Shown: positions 9,252-18,879, numbered from the stretch's first letter. The stretch is DNA of 64,000 bases from Pseudorhodobacter ferrugineus DSM 5888 (GCF_000420745.1 NZ_ATVN01000013.1:1-64000); one strand, 5' to 3'. A program made the numbers and translations. The notes: generated by a model from the letters alone, not told the origin.

Positions 9252-9947
9252 ATGTGGCTGTTTGTTGGCTTGGGCAATCCGGGCGCGAAATATGCGGGCA
9301 ATCGGCATAACATCGGCTTTATGGCGCTGGACCGTATCGCCGCCGATCACGGCTTTGGCCCATGGAAAAAGGCGTTCAAGGGGCTGGTTGCCGAAGGGCG
9401 GCTGGGTGATGCCCGCGTGCTGCTGTTGAAGCCCGAAACCTTTATGAACCTGTCGGGCGAAGCGGTGCAATCCGCCATGGCCTTTCATAAAATCACCCCC
9501 GCGCAGGTGATGGTGTTCCACGACGAGCTTGACCTTGCCCCCGGCAAGATGCGCCTGAAACAGGGCGGCGGCCATGCGGGCCACAACGGCTTGCGCTCCA
9601 TCCATGCCCATATCGGCGAGGCGTATGGCCGCGTCCGCCTTGGTATCGGCCACCCGGGCCACAAGGATGCGGTTGCAGGTTACGTTCTGCATGATTTTGC
9701 CAAGGCTGATCAGGATTGGCTGGACGACCTTTTGCGCGGCCTGTCCGATGGCGCGCCCTTTTTGGCCGCAGGCGATGGCCCCAAGTTTTCCAATGCCGTG
9801 GCCTTGCGCACAGCCCCCGCGCGCCCGTCCACAGGCGTGCAAACAGGGCCAAAACCCGCCCCCGCCGCACCGCCTACCAAACCCGAACCGGAACCCGCCC
9901 CCGATACACGTAACGCCTTGCAAAAACTGGCCGATAGGTTCCGGTGA
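9252..9947 (+). CDS. pth: Peptidyl-tRNA hydrolase
   Basis: This 231-aa enzyme releases tRNA from prematurely dropped peptidyl-tRNA. The N-terminal motif GLGNPG and the catalytic H19 in NRHNIGF are present, along with the peptide-binding FMNLSGEA and the active-site FHDELDL. The enzyme core ends near residue 190; the remainder is a proline/alanine-rich low-complexity linker ending in a short helix (NALQKLADRF), longer than in E. coli but common in this order. It follows rplY and its last codons overlap the GTG of the next gene. Confidence 0.95.
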   Translation: MWLFVGLGNPGAKYAGNRHNIGFMALDRIAADHGFGPWKKAFKGLVAEGRLGDARVLLLKPETFMNLSGEAVQSAMAFHKITPAQVMVFHDELDLAPGKMRLKQGGGHAGHNGLRSIHAHIGEAYGRVRLGIGHPGHKDAVAGYVLHDFAKADQDWLDDLLRGLSDGAPFLAAGDGPKFSNAVALRTAPARPSTGVQTGPKPAPAAPPTKPEPEPAPDTRNALQKLADRFR

Positions 9948-10981
9948 CAAACACAGTTCGCCACAGCTTTCGCGTGCAGGCCGATGCATGCGAGGCGTTG
10001 GGCTCGCCCTTAACCGCGCGCATCCTGCGGCTTTTGGCCGATGGTTTGGCCCTTGGCACCCCCGTGGCCGACCGCATTTTGAACTGGCAAGGCGACCCTT
10101 CGGTCCGTGCCGATGCGCTCGCCCTGCGACTGGCGGGTGGGCTGCACGCGCTGGCCTTGCAAGGCACGCCCACGGCGCTACACAGCTTTTACACCACCCC
10201 CGCCCGCTATACCGATATCGAGGCGCTGGCGGTGCTGCTGGACACAATCGACGCCGCCCCGCCAACCTTGCTGGCATGGCTGAACAGCGCCCCCCAAACG
10301 AATGAGGTCCGCCGCTCGGCCCCCCTTATCGCCGCAGGGCATTGGCTGGCGGCGCATTACGGCCTGCCAATCGCCTTGTCGGAACTGGGCGCAAGCGCGG
10401 GGTTGAACCTGAACTGGGACCGCTATGCGCTGGATATCGGCGAAACCTTTGGCGATGTGGGCAGCCCCCTGCGCCTGACACCCGATTGGTGCGGCCCCTT
10501 GCCGCCCCGCACCCAGCCCCAAATCACCGAACGTCGCGGCGTAGATTTGAACCCGCTGGATGTGTCGCGCGATGCCTTGCGCATCCGGTCCTATATCTGG
10601 GCCGATCAACCGCACCGCATGGCCCTGACCCAAACCGCAATTGATATGGCCCAAGGCATAACCATTGACCGTGCCGATGCGGTGGACTGGCTGGAAACCC
10701 GCCTGCAAACGCCGATGTCGGGCCAATTGCACCTGATCTTTCACACCGTTGCATGGCAATATTTCCCCAAAGCGGCACAGGCGCGGGGCGAGGCACTGCT
10801 GCAAGCGGCAGCCAAACGCGCCACCGCGACCGCCCCCTTGGCACATTTGGGCATGGAAAATGACGGGTCCGAACCAGGGGCGGCGCTGACCCTACGGCTT
10901 TGGCCAAATGCGCAAACCATCCCGCTGGGGCGTGTCGATTTTCACGGCCGCTGGGTGGATTGGCAGGCCCCCGCGCCGTAA
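9944..10981 (+). CDS. DUF2332 family protein
   Basis: The 345-aa product matches the DUF2332 family by pattern: an N-terminal helical region with a GSPLTARIL segment, LSELGASAGLNLNWD in the middle, a GVDLNPLDV segment and a C-terminal HLIFHTVAWQYFP. The ELGASAGLNL region resembles an S-adenosylmethionine-binding loop, so a methyltransferase-like fold is possible, but no activity is established for the family to my knowledge. The start codon is GTG, overlapping the pth stop (GTGA), which indicates translational coupling. No signal peptide is present. Confidence 0.75.
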   Translation: MTNTVRHSFRVQADACEALGSPLTARILRLLADGLALGTPVADRILNWQGDPSVRADALALRLAGGLHALALQGTPTALHSFYTTPARYTDIEALAVLLDTIDAAPPTLLAWLNSAPQTNEVRRSAPLIAAGHWLAAHYGLPIALSELGASAGLNLNWDRYALDIGETFGDVGSPLRLTPDWCGPLPPRTQPQITERRGVDLNPLDVSRDALRIRSYIWADQPHRMALTQTAIDMAQGITIDRADAVDWLETRLQTPMSGQLHLIFHTVAWQYFPKAAQARGEALLQAAAKRATATAPLAHLGMENDGSEPGAALTLRLWPNAQTIPLGRVDFHGRWVDWQAPAP

Positions 10982-11064
10982 CGCCACGTTGCGCGCCTTG
11001 CCCCCCTCTTGCCTTGGGACCGCGTCTGTGGTCCCCTTTCACAACCGACTTCCAAGGGAATGCC

Positions 11065-12216
11065 ATGCGCCGTTTTGCCAAAATCCTCGGGGTGCTTGCC
11101 CTGCTTATCGCCGCGATTGCCTTGTGGAAGCGCGACGAAATCACACGGTTTCAGGCCGTTTTGGGGATGTTCAAACCCGACCGGATCGTCCAGAATTTCA
11201 GCCATATGGACAGCGCTTTCCTGACCCGCGACATCCCGATCATGGCACCTGTCATGCCCCTGCCCCAAGGTGCCGCGATGCCGCCGATTGACGGGCTAGT
11301 GGCATGGAAAGACGCGCGCAGCGTCACCGGCTTTGTCGTGCTGCACAATGGCGCCTTGGTGGCCGAAGACTACCGCCTTGGCACCACCGCACAAGATCGC
11401 CGCATCTCGTGGTCGGTCGCCAAAAGTTATTTGTCGGCCCTGTTTGGCATCGTGATGGCCGAAGGCGCGATTGCTTCGCTGGACGATCCTGTCACGAAAT
11501 ACGCCCCCGAATTGACCGGCACCGCCTATGACGGGGCCAGTGTGCGCGATGTGCTGACCATGCAATCGGGGGTAAAATTCAACGAGGACTATCTGGATTT
11601 CTGGAGCGATATCAACAAAATGGGCCGCGTCTTGGCGCTTGGTCAATCAATGGACGGTTTCGCCGAAGGGCTACGGGAACACGACCATGCGCCGGGTCAG
11701 GAATGGCAATACGTGTCCATAGACACCCATGTCATCGGCATGGTGATCCGCGGGGCCACGGGGCGCGGGATTGTCGATTTGATGCAGGAAAAGCTGATCG
11801 GCCCGATGGGGCTGGAGGCCGCACCCTTTTACGTCACCGACGGTTTTTATGAGCCCTTTGTGCTGGGCGGATTGAACCTGACCACCCGCGATTATGCCCG
11901 CATGGGCCAGCTGTTTCTGGACCACGGGCGGCGCGGCAACACCCAGATTGTGCCCGAAGGTTGGGTTGATACGTCAACCAGCCGTCAGGCAAATACGGCT
12001 GCGGGCGCTATCGGCTATGGCTATCAATGGTGGGTGCCCGACGGGGCCGTAGCGGGCGAATTTCTGGCGCGCGGGATTTACGGCCAGTATATCTACGTCA
12101 ACCGCGCGGCGGGCGTTGTGGTCGCTGTGAATGCCGCCGATCGCAGTTTTCGCGAACCACAATCCTACCCCAGCAATATTGCGATGTTCCGCGCCATTGC
12201 AACCGCTTACCAATAA
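11065..12216 (+). CDS. Serine hydrolase of the beta-lactamase/PBP-C family, membrane anchored
   Basis: The 383-aa product starts with a signal-anchor (residues 4-20) and carries the class C beta-lactamase fold. The SxxK nucleophile motif is SVAK (SWSVAKSY), the second motif appears as YVS in EWQYVSIDTH, and the late GIYGQYIYV segment takes the place of the KTG/HxG strand. Such proteins are usually esterases, peptidases or amidases rather than true beta-lactamases. It should face the periplasm. The ATG at 11065 is preceded by AAGGGAA. It is followed after 11 bp by the DUF2237 gene, so the two may be co-transcribed. Confidence 0.82.
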   Translation: MRRFAKILGVLALLIAAIALWKRDEITRFQAVLGMFKPDRIVQNFSHMDSAFLTRDIPIMAPVMPLPQGAAMPPIDGLVAWKDARSVTGFVVLHNGALVAEDYRLGTTAQDRRISWSVAKSYLSALFGIVMAEGAIASLDDPVTKYAPELTGTAYDGASVRDVLTMQSGVKFNEDYLDFWSDINKMGRVLALGQSMDGFAEGLREHDHAPGQEWQYVSIDTHVIGMVIRGATGRGIVDLMQEKLIGPMGLEAAPFYVTDGFYEPFVLGGLNLTTRDYARMGQLFLDHGRRGNTQIVPEGWVDTSTSRQANTAAGAIGYGYQWWVPDGAVAGEFLARGIYGQYIYVNRAAGVVVAVNAADRSFREPQSYPSNIAMFRAIATAYQ

Positions 12217-12227
12217 GGGAATACGTG

Positions 12228-12605
12228 ATGAAACCAGCAAAACTGCAATCAACCAACGTCTTGGGCGGCGCTCTCGAAGGCTGCTCAACCACGCCCATGA
12301 CCGGATTTTTCCGCAACGGCTGCTGTGATACCGGCCCCGAAGATCACGGCGTCCACACCGTTTGCGCCGTTATGACATCAGAGTTTTTGGCCATGTCAAA
12401 ATACCTTGGCAACGACCTGTCCACCCCCCGCCCCGAATACGGCTTTGCGGGGCTAAAACCGGGTGACAGCTGGTGCTTGTGCGCCGGTCGCTTCTTGCAA
12501 GCGCATGAGGAAGGCGCGGCACCGCAGGTCAACCTTGCCGCCACCCATATCCGCACCTTGGACATTGTGTCGATGGATGTGCTTCAACGGTATTCACGCC
12601 CATAA
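12228..12605 (+). CDS. DUF2237 family protein
   Basis: The 125-aa product shows the DUF2237 signature: NVLGGALEGCS, TGFFRNGCCDTGPED, GVHTVCAVMT, GNDLSTPRP, FAGLKPGDSWCLCA and a terminal ATHIRTLD helix. Six cysteines are spread along the family motifs, which could bind metal or form disulfides, but no biochemical role is known to me. It starts 11 bp after the serine hydrolase and ends 15 bp before the Sel1-type gene, so these three may be one transcript. Confidence 0.85.
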   Translation: MKPAKLQSTNVLGGALEGCSTTPMTGFFRNGCCDTGPEDHGVHTVCAVMTSEFLAMSKYLGNDLSTPRPEYGFAGLKPGDSWCLCAGRFLQAHEEGAAPQVNLAATHIRTLDIVSMDVLQRYSRP

Positions 12606-12620
12606 ACAAAAGGGTTCAGT

Positions 12621-13316
12621 ATGGTTTTCAAAGGCATTCTACTGGCGTTTTGCATGACCTTTGCTCTTTCGGCCCGTGCCGAAATTGCACAAATCGCAGA
12701 CATACCCGCTGACCTTGTGACCACCGCCATTGCGGGCGTCACCGCCACAGACGGGATTGATGCGCTGTATGCCGCCTGCCCCGCAGACTATTACGCCAGC
12801 CGCAAAAGCTGGTGGCGCGACCTGACACGCGGCAACACATCCGTATCTTTTGAATTTTGCAAAAAGAATTTTGACCGCTGCACCAACCTGTGCCTGTCCA
12901 CGTCTGATGCAAAAGCCTGCGTCAATATTGCGCGAATATTGGAAAACCGGAAAGAAGATGGCGCGCGCGTCGCGTCTCGCAAGGCCCATGCCTTGTCTTG
13001 CGCATTTGGGCGTGCGGGCGGTTGCACCAATCGCGGCGGCGGCTTGCGCAACCGCGACGTCGCGGACGACCCGATGCAAAGCGCGTCTGTGGATCTGAAC
13101 GCTTGCCTGTTTCGCAGCTTTGATCTGGCCTGCAGCGAAGGGGATAGCTGGGGCTGCGCCATGTCGGGCCAAACCTATCAGCTTGGCGAAGGCGTGGCCG
13201 CCGACCCCGCACGCGCAAAGCAGCTGTTTCAAAAGGCCTGCGACCTTGCCTCTTCCCCCAAATTTGCGGCCTGCAGCTTTGCGCAATCACGCCTGAACGC
13301 TTTGGCACAGGAATAA
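12621..13316 (+). CDS. Secreted cysteine-rich protein with a Sel1-like repeat
   Basis: The 231-aa product has a cleavable signal peptide (about residues 1-20, ending in SARA) and many cysteines (CPADYY, EFCKKNFDRCTNLC, KACVNI, LSCAFGRAGGC and others). The C-terminal part contains one clear Sel1/TPR-like unit, YQLGEGVAADPARAKQLFQKAC. Sel1-like proteins usually mediate protein contacts in the periplasm, often stabilised by disulfides. The exact role is unknown. It ends about 50 bp before the truncated haemoglobin gene. Confidence 0.65.
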   Translation: MVFKGILLAFCMTFALSARAEIAQIADIPADLVTTAIAGVTATDGIDALYAACPADYYASRKSWWRDLTRGNTSVSFEFCKKNFDRCTNLCLSTSDAKACVNIARILENRKEDGARVASRKAHALSCAFGRAGGCTNRGGGLRNRDVADDPMQSASVDLNACLFRSFDLACSEGDSWGCAMSGQTYQLGEGVAADPARAKQLFQKACDLASSPKFAACSFAQSRLNALAQE

Positions 13317-13369
13317 CCTGCGACAGCGTGGCGCTTGCCCTATGCGCCGTGCAGGGCTAGCCATTGGCT

Positions 13370-13771
13370 ATGACCCTTGCACGCTTTCCCATAACCCACG
13401 CCCAGATCGACGCCGTTGTCGCCGATTTCTATGCGGCCATCCGCGCGCATCCCAAACTTGGCCCCGTGTTCGCCGCCCATGTTACTGATTGGCCCCCGCA
13501 CGAGGCAAAAATCGCCCGTTTCTGGCGCAATGCCATCCTGTTTGAACGCAGCTATGACGGCAATCCGATGGCTGTCCACAAGGCCGCTGGCAATGTCCGC
13601 CCGGGCATGTTCGACGATTGGCTTGCCCTGTTTGATGCCACCCTGGCGCGCCAACTGCCCCCCGAAACCGCGACGCAATGGTCGGCCCTTGCCCACCGCA
13701 TCGGGCGCGGGCTGCGCATGGGGGTTGTCGAGGGTCAAACCCTGCAAGGCGGCATACCGCGCCTGAGGTGA
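13370..13771 (+). CDS. Group III truncated haemoglobin
   Basis: The 133-aa product resembles group III (P-type) 2-on-2 globins: the FPIT opening, VVADFYAAIRAHPKLGPVFAA, the W of KIARFWRNAILF, and the proximal-histidine region NPMAVHKAAG. Group III globins bind haem and have been linked to nitric oxide or peroxide chemistry. The ATG at 13370 is preferred over a TTG two codons earlier. It converges with trpB and shares a terminator with it. Confidence 0.85.
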   Translation: MTLARFPITHAQIDAVVADFYAAIRAHPKLGPVFAAHVTDWPPHEAKIARFWRNAILFERSYDGNPMAVHKAAGNVRPGMFDDWLALFDATLARQLPPETATQWSALAHRIGRGLRMGVVEGQTLQGGIPRLR

Positions 13772-13787
13772 TGACCGAAACGACAAA

Positions 13788-13825
13788 GGGCAGACGCCAC
13801 CGCCTGCCCCCTGTTTTAATTGTTC
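13788..13825. terminator. Bidirectional terminator between globin and trpB
   Basis: A 9-bp stem with one mismatch (13788-13796 with 13801-13809, loop CCAC) is followed on the plus strand by CCTGTTTTAATTGTT and on the minus strand by TTTGTCG. It lies between two convergent genes. Confidence 0.65.
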
Positions 13826-13832
13826 TGTCCCG

Positions 13833-15065
13833 TCAAATCTTCATGTCAAAGCCAAGGTGCTTGGCCACGGTAAAGATGTCCTTGTCGCCGCGCCCACACA
13901 TGTTCATCACGATGATATGCTCGGGCGGCAGTTTCGGCGCAATCTTCATCACATGGGCCAGCGCGTGGCTGGGTTCCAACGCGGGGATAATCCCTTCCAG
14001 CGCACAAGACAGCTGGAACGCCTCCAGCGCCTCCTTGTCCGTGATCGACACGTACTGTGCGCGGCCCGTGTCATGCAGCCACGAATGTTCGGGGCCAATG
14101 CCGGGGTAATCGAGACCTGCCGAAATGGAAAAGCCTTCCAAAATCTGCCCGTCATCGTCTTGCAGCAAATAGGTGCGGTTGCCGTGCAGCACACCCGGAC
14201 GTCCGCCGGTCAGGGATGCGCAATGCTCCATCCGATCGTCAACACCCTTGCCGCCAGCCTCGACGCCAATAATGTTCACCGACGGGTCATCAAGAAAGGG
14301 GTAAAACAACCCCATCGCGTTTGACCCACCGCCAATCGCCGCAATCACGGTGTCGGGCAAGCGGCCCTCACCCTCTTGCTCGGGCAGCTGCCAGCGCACT
14401 TCCTTGCCGATAATGCTCTGGAAATCGCGCACCATCGCGGGGTAAGGCGCAGGGCCAGCCACGGTGCCAATGCAGTAAAACGTATCGCGCACATTGGTCA
14501 CCCAATCGCGCAACGCATCGTTCATCGCGTCTTTAAGCGTACCCCGACCGCTGGTCACGGGAATAACCTCGGCCCCCAGCAACCGCATCCGAAACACGTT
14601 CGGCGCTTGGCGTTCAACATCATGCGCGCCCATGTAAACCACGCATTTCAAACCGAATTTCGCGCAAACCGTCGCCGTGGCAACCCCGTGCTGCCCCGCG
14701 CCTGTCTCCGCAATAATCCGCGTTTTGCCCATACGGCGGGCCAAAATGATCTGGCCAAGCACGTTGTTGATCTTATGCGCGCCGGTATGGTTCAGCTCGT
14801 CGCGCTTCATATACACTTTGGCGCCGCCCAAATGCTTTGTCATGCGGTCGGCATAATACAATGGCGACGGGCGGCCCACATAATGCTTCCACAAATCATC
14901 CATTTCCGCCCAAAATGCCGGGTCGGTCTTGGCAAACTCATAGCGCTCTTCCAGCTCCAAGATCAGTGGCATCAGCGTTTCCGACACAAACCGCCCGCCG
15001 AAAATTCCAAAGCGGCCCTGCTCATCCGGGCCCGTCATAAAGCTGTTGATACCGTCTTCGGCCAT
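13833..15065 (-). CDS. trpB: Tryptophan synthase beta subunit
   Basis: The 410-aa PLP enzyme condenses indole with L-serine to give tryptophan. The Schiff-base lysine is K98 in HTGAHKINN, the catalytic glutamate lies in ETGAGQHG, and the phosphate loop GGGSNA is present. The ATG at 15065 gives the standard N-terminus; an upstream extension in the same frame is not conserved protein. It is the last gene of the tight run ihfB-lapA-trpF-GNAT-62aa-trpB, with only 2 bp between it and the small membrane protein gene. Its partner trpA is about 11 kb away. Confidence 0.95.
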   Translation of the reverse strand: MAEDGINSFMTGPDEQGRFGIFGGRFVSETLMPLILELEERYEFAKTDPAFWAEMDDLWKHYVGRPSPLYYADRMTKHLGGAKVYMKRDELNHTGAHKINNVLGQIILARRMGKTRIIAETGAGQHGVATATVCAKFGLKCVVYMGAHDVERQAPNVFRMRLLGAEVIPVTSGRGTLKDAMNDALRDWVTNVRDTFYCIGTVAGPAPYPAMVRDFQSIIGKEVRWQLPEQEGEGRLPDTVIAAIGGGSNAMGLFYPFLDDPSVNIIGVEAGGKGVDDRMEHCASLTGGRPGVLHGNRTYLLQDDDGQILEGFSISAGLDYPGIGPEHSWLHDTGRAQYVSITDKEALEAFQLSCALEGIIPALEPSHALAHVMKIAPKLPPEHIIVMNMCGRGDKDIFTVAKHLGFDMKI

Positions 15066-15067
15066 TG

Positions 15068-15256
15068 TCACTGCCCCTTGTTCGATGCCACAAACCGCCA
15101 CACCATCGGTGCCGCGAAAAATCCGATAAACCCGCCGATGGCAAACAGCAAAACCGCGCCCACAGGCCCGCCCATGCCAAAGCCAACCAGCCCAGATGCG
15201 CCCCCAGCCAGAACTAGGCCGCACAGGCGGATTGCCAAGCCTATAATCCGTGACAT
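15068..15256 (-). CDS. Small membrane protein of unknown function in the trpFB operon
   Basis: The 62-aa product is almost entirely hydrophobic, with two predicted membrane segments (about residues 5-25 and 30-52) rich in glycine and a short polar C-terminus. I recognise no family. It sits 10 bp after the GNAT gene and 2 bp before trpB, so it must be translated from the same mRNA if real; its clean insertion into an otherwise gap-free operon supports coding. A role linked to tryptophan is only guilt by association. Confidence 0.6.
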   Translation of the reverse strand: MSRIIGLAIRLCGLVLAGGASGLVGFGMGGPVGAVLLFAIGGFIGFFAAPMVWRFVASNKGQ

Positions 15257-15266
15257 CAGGCACCTC

Positions 15267-15716
15267 CTACGGGGTTAATTTGCGTTTAAACCCGATATGC
15301 GAAGGGGTAAAGCCTGCGCGTTCATAAAACCTGTGCGCATCCTCGCGCGTTTTGTCGGTGGTCAGCTGCATCAAGGTGCAACCGGCATGAAAGGCGCGCA
15401 TTTCGGCATCGCGCATCAACGCCGCCCCCACCCCTTCGGACCGCAGCTTGGCCGCCACCCGTACCGATTCCACCTGCGCACGGCGGCTGGCCCGCAACGA
15501 CAGCCCCGTGATGAACGTCAACTGATAGGTCGCCACCACGCGACCATCCGCCTCGCCCACAATCAGGTCATTGCCATATTCATAGGACATCGCGTCAAAG
15601 GCGGCGTAAAAGGCGTCCATGTCGCCCGCCTCCAACGTGGCCCCCAGCGCATCATCGGCCAATAGCGCCACAATCGCTGGCACATCCTCACGCTTTGCGT
15701 CTCGCCAACGGATCAT
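15267..15716 (-). CDS. GNAT family N-acetyltransferase
   Basis: The 149-aa product has the GNAT layout: strand/helix start [18 protein letters not shown], the acetyl-CoA loop region [15 protein letters not shown] (motif A, R/Q-x-x-G-x-G/A), and the C-terminal [16 protein letters not shown]. The acceptor is unknown. Its ATG overlaps the trpF stop (ATGA), showing translational coupling, so the starter at 15716 is secure; the longer upstream frame is antisense or out-of-frame trpF sequence. Confidence 0.85.
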   Translation of the reverse strand: MIRWRDAKREDVPAIVALLADDALGATLEAGDMDAFYAAFDAMSYEYGNDLIVGEADGRVVATYQLTFITGLSLRASRRAQVESVRVAAKLRSEGVGAALMRDAEMRAFHAGCTLMQLTTDKTREDAHRFYERAGFTPSHIGFKRKLTP

Positions 15717-16351
15717 TGTGCAGCCTTTACAAATGCGGCCATCAGCCTCTCGTCCTTTACCCCGGGTGCGGATTCCACGCCCGATGATACATCGACCTGC
15801 CGCGCGCCGGTCAGCCGGATCGCCTCGGCCACGTTGTCCGGCGTTAAACCACCGGCCAGCATCCACGGCCGCAACCACTTGCGCCCCACCAGCAACCGCC
15901 AGTCAAACGACAGCCCATTTCCGCCGGGCAAATCGGCGCCCTTGGGCGGCTTGGCATCAATCAAAATCTGGTCGGCGGCCAGCGAATACTCGGTCAGCGC
16001 GGCCAGATCGCCCTCATCCGCTACGCCCACCGCCTTCATCACTGGCAGGCCGTACCGCGCGCGCACCTGCGCCACGCGCTCGGGGCTTTCATGTCCATGC
16101 AATTGCAGCATATCCAGCGGCACCGCATCGCAAATCGCGTCCAGCGTGGCGTCATCCGCATCCACCGTCAGCGCCACCTTCATCAGGCCGGGCGGCGCGG
16201 CAAAGGCCAACAGGCGGGCCTGATCGGTGGTCAAATGCCGTGGCGATTTTGGGAAAAAAACAAAACCCGCATAGGCCGCCTGCGCCGCAACGGCCGCGGC
16301 AACATCCGCCACACTGCGCAACCCGCAGATTTTAACGCGACTATCTGCCAT
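15713..16351 (-). CDS. trpF: Phosphoribosylanthranilate isomerase
   Basis: The 212-aa TIM-barrel enzyme converts N-(5-phosphoribosyl)anthranilate to the 1-carboxyphenylamino ribulotide in tryptophan synthesis. The family opening VKICGLRS carries the catalytic cysteine (C9), FFPKSPRH is the usual second loop, and the catalytic aspartate/phosphate region appears in GGLTPDNV and DVSSGVE. It begins 3 bp after lapA and overlaps the GNAT gene by 4 bp. Confidence 0.93.
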   Translation of the reverse strand: MADSRVKICGLRSVADVAAAVAAQAAYAGFVFFPKSPRHLTTDQARLLAFAAPPGLMKVALTVDADDATLDAICDAVPLDMLQLHGHESPERVAQVRARYGLPVMKAVGVADEGDLAALTEYSLAADQILIDAKPPKGADLPGGNGLSFDWRLLVGRKWLRPWMLAGGLTPDNVAEAIRLTGARQVDVSSGVESAPGVKDERLMAAFVKAAQ

Positions 16352-16354
16352 AGG

Positions 16355-16717
16355 TCAGCCCGCTTTGGCGGGGCGGTCCAACAAGGCAAGCACATCATCT
16401 TTTTGCGCAGGGCTTTCACGGCGCAACGCCTCCAGCTCCCGCTCCAACCGCGTGATTTCACGCGCGCGGCTGTTGGCGGTGGACCGGATCCCATGTTCAC
16501 GGAACCATTCCCACACAAAGCCAATCATCAACCCCACAACGATCCCGCCAAAAATCACAAGGTACAGCGGCAGCGTCAGGGTATAATGCAGGCTGGCAAA
16601 GGCGGCCATATCCGGCGGCAGCGCGTTCAGCGTGACTGGCCCACGGTTGGCAATCGCCACCGTCAACAAGACAATCGCCAAAGCAATTAGCAACACGTAC
16701 CGCAGATACCGGATCAT
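16355..16717 (-). CDS. LapA-domain inner membrane protein
   Basis: The 120-aa product has two membrane segments (about residues 5-24 and 45-68) and a cytoplasmic coiled-coil tail (SRAREITRLERELEALRRES), the layout of the LapA/YciS family. In E. coli LapA works with LapB in control of lipopolysaccharide synthesis; no lapB neighbour is visible here, so that role is only by family. It lies 8 bp after ihfB and 3 bp before trpF, the usual position in this order. Confidence 0.8.
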   Translation of the reverse strand: MIRYLRYVLLIALAIVLLTVAIANRGPVTLNALPPDMAAFASLHYTLTLPLYLVIFGGIVVGLMIGFVWEWFREHGIRSTANSRAREITRLERELEALRRESPAQKDDVLALLDRPAKAG

Positions 16718-16725
16718 TCTTGGCC

Positions 16726-17007
16726 TTACCTTCCGTTCAGTCGGTCGCGCAGCAGCTTGCCGGTTTTGAAGAAGGGGACTTTCTTGTCCTCAACCTGAAC
16801 CGACTCGCCTGTGCGCGGGTTTCGCCCCGTTCTCGCATCGCGCGACTTTACCGAAAATGCGCCAAAACCGCGCAACTCGACCCGATCGCCACGCGACAAG
16901 GCCTCAATAATCTCTTCAAACACTGTGTTTACAATACGCTCAACATGACGCTGAGTTAAATGCGGATTTTCATCTGCAATCTTTTGGATCAGTTCCGAAC
17001 GGATCAT
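16726..17007 (-). CDS. ihfB: Integration host factor beta subunit
   Basis: The 93-aa HU/IHF-family protein contains the DNA-wrapping beta-arm with [13 protein letters not shown], which includes the intercalating proline, and the helical body ([29 protein letters not shown]). IHF bends DNA sharply and acts in replication, recombination and transcription with an alpha subunit encoded elsewhere. The start MIRSEL is standard. It follows rpsA, separated by a strong terminator, and heads the lapA-trpF-trpB run. Confidence 0.93.
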   Translation of the reverse strand: MIRSELIQKIADENPHLTQRHVERIVNTVFEEIIEALSRGDRVELRGFGAFSVKSRDARTGRNPRTGESVQVEDKKVPFFKTGKLLRDRLNGR

Positions 17008-17129
17008 CCGTTTATACCCCCCGTGAGCGTCAGTGATCTTGGCGTCCCCGACATTTTTATTCCCTGACTATAGGGAAAAATCCGGCCCTGACAAACAGGA
17101 AATCCAAGTAACTCCGTGCATTAACGCAC

Positions 17130-17163
17130 AAAAACAAGGGGCCCTGCCTTTCAGCAGGGCCCC
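17130..17163 (-). terminator. Intrinsic terminator of rpsA
   Basis: A perfect 10-bp GC stem (17138-17147 with 17154-17163, six-base loop) is followed on the minus strand by TTGTTTTT. It separates rpsA from ihfB, so ihfB and the trp genes downstream probably have their own promoter in 17008-17129. Confidence 0.85.
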
Positions 17164-17196
17164 AAATGGGTGATTCAGGAACAACAGTCCCCTAGA

Positions 17197-18879
17197 TCAG
17201 TTTTTGTCGCCTTTCAGCGCCGCACCCAGAATGTCGCCAAGGGACGCGCCCGAATCGGATGATCCGTACTGTTCCACAGCTTCTTTCTCTTCTGCGATCT
17301 CACGTGCCTTGATCGACAGACCCATGCGGCGGGTCTTTGCGTCGACATTGGTGACGCGCACGTCGATCTTGTCGCCCACGCCGAAACGCTCTGGGCGCTG
17401 GTCGGCACGGTCACGCGACAGGTCGGAACGGCGGATGAACGACTTCTGGCCGTTGTAATCCACTTCCACGCCGCCTTCTTCAATCGCGGTCACTTCAACC
17501 GTGATGATAGAGCCGCGCTTTACGCCATCAACCGCATCGGTGAAGGTGTCTTCGCCAAGGGCTTTGACCGACAACGAAATACGCTCTTTTTCAACGTCCA
17601 CTTCGGTAACAGCGGCCTGAACCGTGTCGCCCTTGCGGTAGTTGGCAATCGCATCTTCGCCGCGCTGGTCCCATGACAAGTCGGACAGGTGAACCATGCC
17701 GTCGATGTCGTTATCAAGGCCAACGAACAGACCGAATTCGGTGATGTTCTTAACTTCGCCTTCGATGTTCGTACCAACGGGGTGGGTTTCTGCAAACACT
17801 TCCCATGGGTTACGCTGGGTCTGCTTCAGGCCAAGCGATACACGGCGCTTGGCGCTGTCGATTTCCAGAACCATAACTTCGACTTCCTGGCTCGTGGAAA
17901 CGATCTTGCCGGGATGTACGTTCTTTTTGGTCCAAGACATTTCAGACACGTGAACCAGACCTTCAACACCGGCTTCCAGCTCTACAAATGCGCCGTAATC
18001 GGTGATGTTGGTAACGCGGCCCTTGTGGATTGTGCCAAGTGCGTACTGCACTTCAACCGCATCCCATGGGTCCGACTGCAACTGCTTCATGCCAAGGCTG
18101 ATGCGGTGTGTCTCTTTGTTGATCTTGATAACCTGAACCTTAACGGTTTCGCCGATTGTCAAAATCTCGGATGGGTGGTTCACACGGCGCCATGCCATGT
18201 CGGTGACGTGCAGCAAGCCGTCAACGCCGCCCAGATCAACGAACGCACCGTATTCGGTGATGTTTTTCACAACGCCGTCAACAGTCTGGCCTTCGGTCAG
18301 GTTGCCGATAACTTCGGCACGCTGTTCCGCACGCGATTCTTCCAAAATTGCGCGACGCGATACAACGATGTTGCCACGACGACGGTCCATTTTCAAAATC
18401 TGGAACGGCTGCTTCATACCCATCAACGGGCCTGCGTCGCGCACAGGGCGCACGTCAACTTGGGAACCCGGAAGGAACGCAACAGCGCCGCCCAGATCAA
18501 CCGTAAAGCCGCCTTTGACACGGCCAAAGATCGCGCCATCAACACGGGATTCGTCTGCGTATGCACGCTCAAGACGGTCCCAGGCTTCTTCGCGCTTGGC
18601 TTTTTCGCGCGAAATCTGTGCTTCGCCACGTGCGTTTTCCACACGGTCGAGGAACACTTCAACTTCGTCGCCAACTTTAATTTCGGCCTCGCCGCCGATT
18701 TCAGCAAATTCTTTCAGATCAACGCGGCCTTCCATCTTATAGCCGACGTCGATGATGGCCTGGCCCGCTTCAATTGCGATAACCTTGCCTTTGACAACAG
18801 AACCCTCTTGGGGCGTGTCAATTTCGAGGCTTTCTGCCAAAAGCGCTTCGAATTCTTCCATAGTGTTCATAGTAGCCAT
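17197..18879 (-). CDS. rpsA: 30S ribosomal protein S1
   Basis: The 560-aa product has six tandem S1 (OB-fold) RNA-binding domains, seen as repeats of the type GAFVDLGGVDGLLHVTDMAW and GLFVGLDNDIDGMVHLSDL. S1 captures mRNA on the 30S subunit. The length matches the proteobacterial form. The start MATMNTMEEF (ATG 18879) is used; an internal ATG three codons in is possible, while the upstream extension is not conserved. Its own terminator lies at 17130-17163. In related genomes cmk is directly upstream; here an RTX gene, a nitroreductase and a glutathione peroxidase intervene. Confidence 0.96.
   Translation of the reverse strand: MATMNTMEEFEALLAESLEIDTPQEGSVVKGKVIAIEAGQAIIDVGYKMEGRVDLKEFAEIGGEAEIKVGDEVEVFLDRVENARGEAQISREKAKREEAWDRLERAYADESRVDGAIFGRVKGGFTVDLGGAVAFLPGSQVDVRPVRDAGPLMGMKQPFQILKMDRRRGNIVVSRRAILEESRAEQRAEVIGNLTEGQTVDGVVKNITEYGAFVDLGGVDGLLHVTDMAWRRVNHPSEILTIGETVKVQVIKINKETHRISLGMKQLQSDPWDAVEVQYALGTIHKGRVTNITDYGAFVELEAGVEGLVHVSEMSWTKKNVHPGKIVSTSQEVEVMVLEIDSAKRRVSLGLKQTQRNPWEVFAETHPVGTNIEGEVKNITEFGLFVGLDNDIDGMVHLSDLSWDQRGEDAIANYRKGDTVQAAVTEVDVEKERISLSVKALGEDTFTDAVDGVKRGSIITVEVTAIEEGGVEVDYNGQKSFIRRSDLSRDRADQRPERFGVGDKIDVRVTNVDAKTRRMGLSIKAREIAEEKEAVEQYGSSDSGASLGDILGAALKGDKN

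Noticed and set aside
8421-10277. 618-aa minus-strand frame across rplY and pth
   Set aside because: It is antisense to two certain genes, has no domain and shows the arginine/alanine/glycine composition of GC-rich shadow frames.
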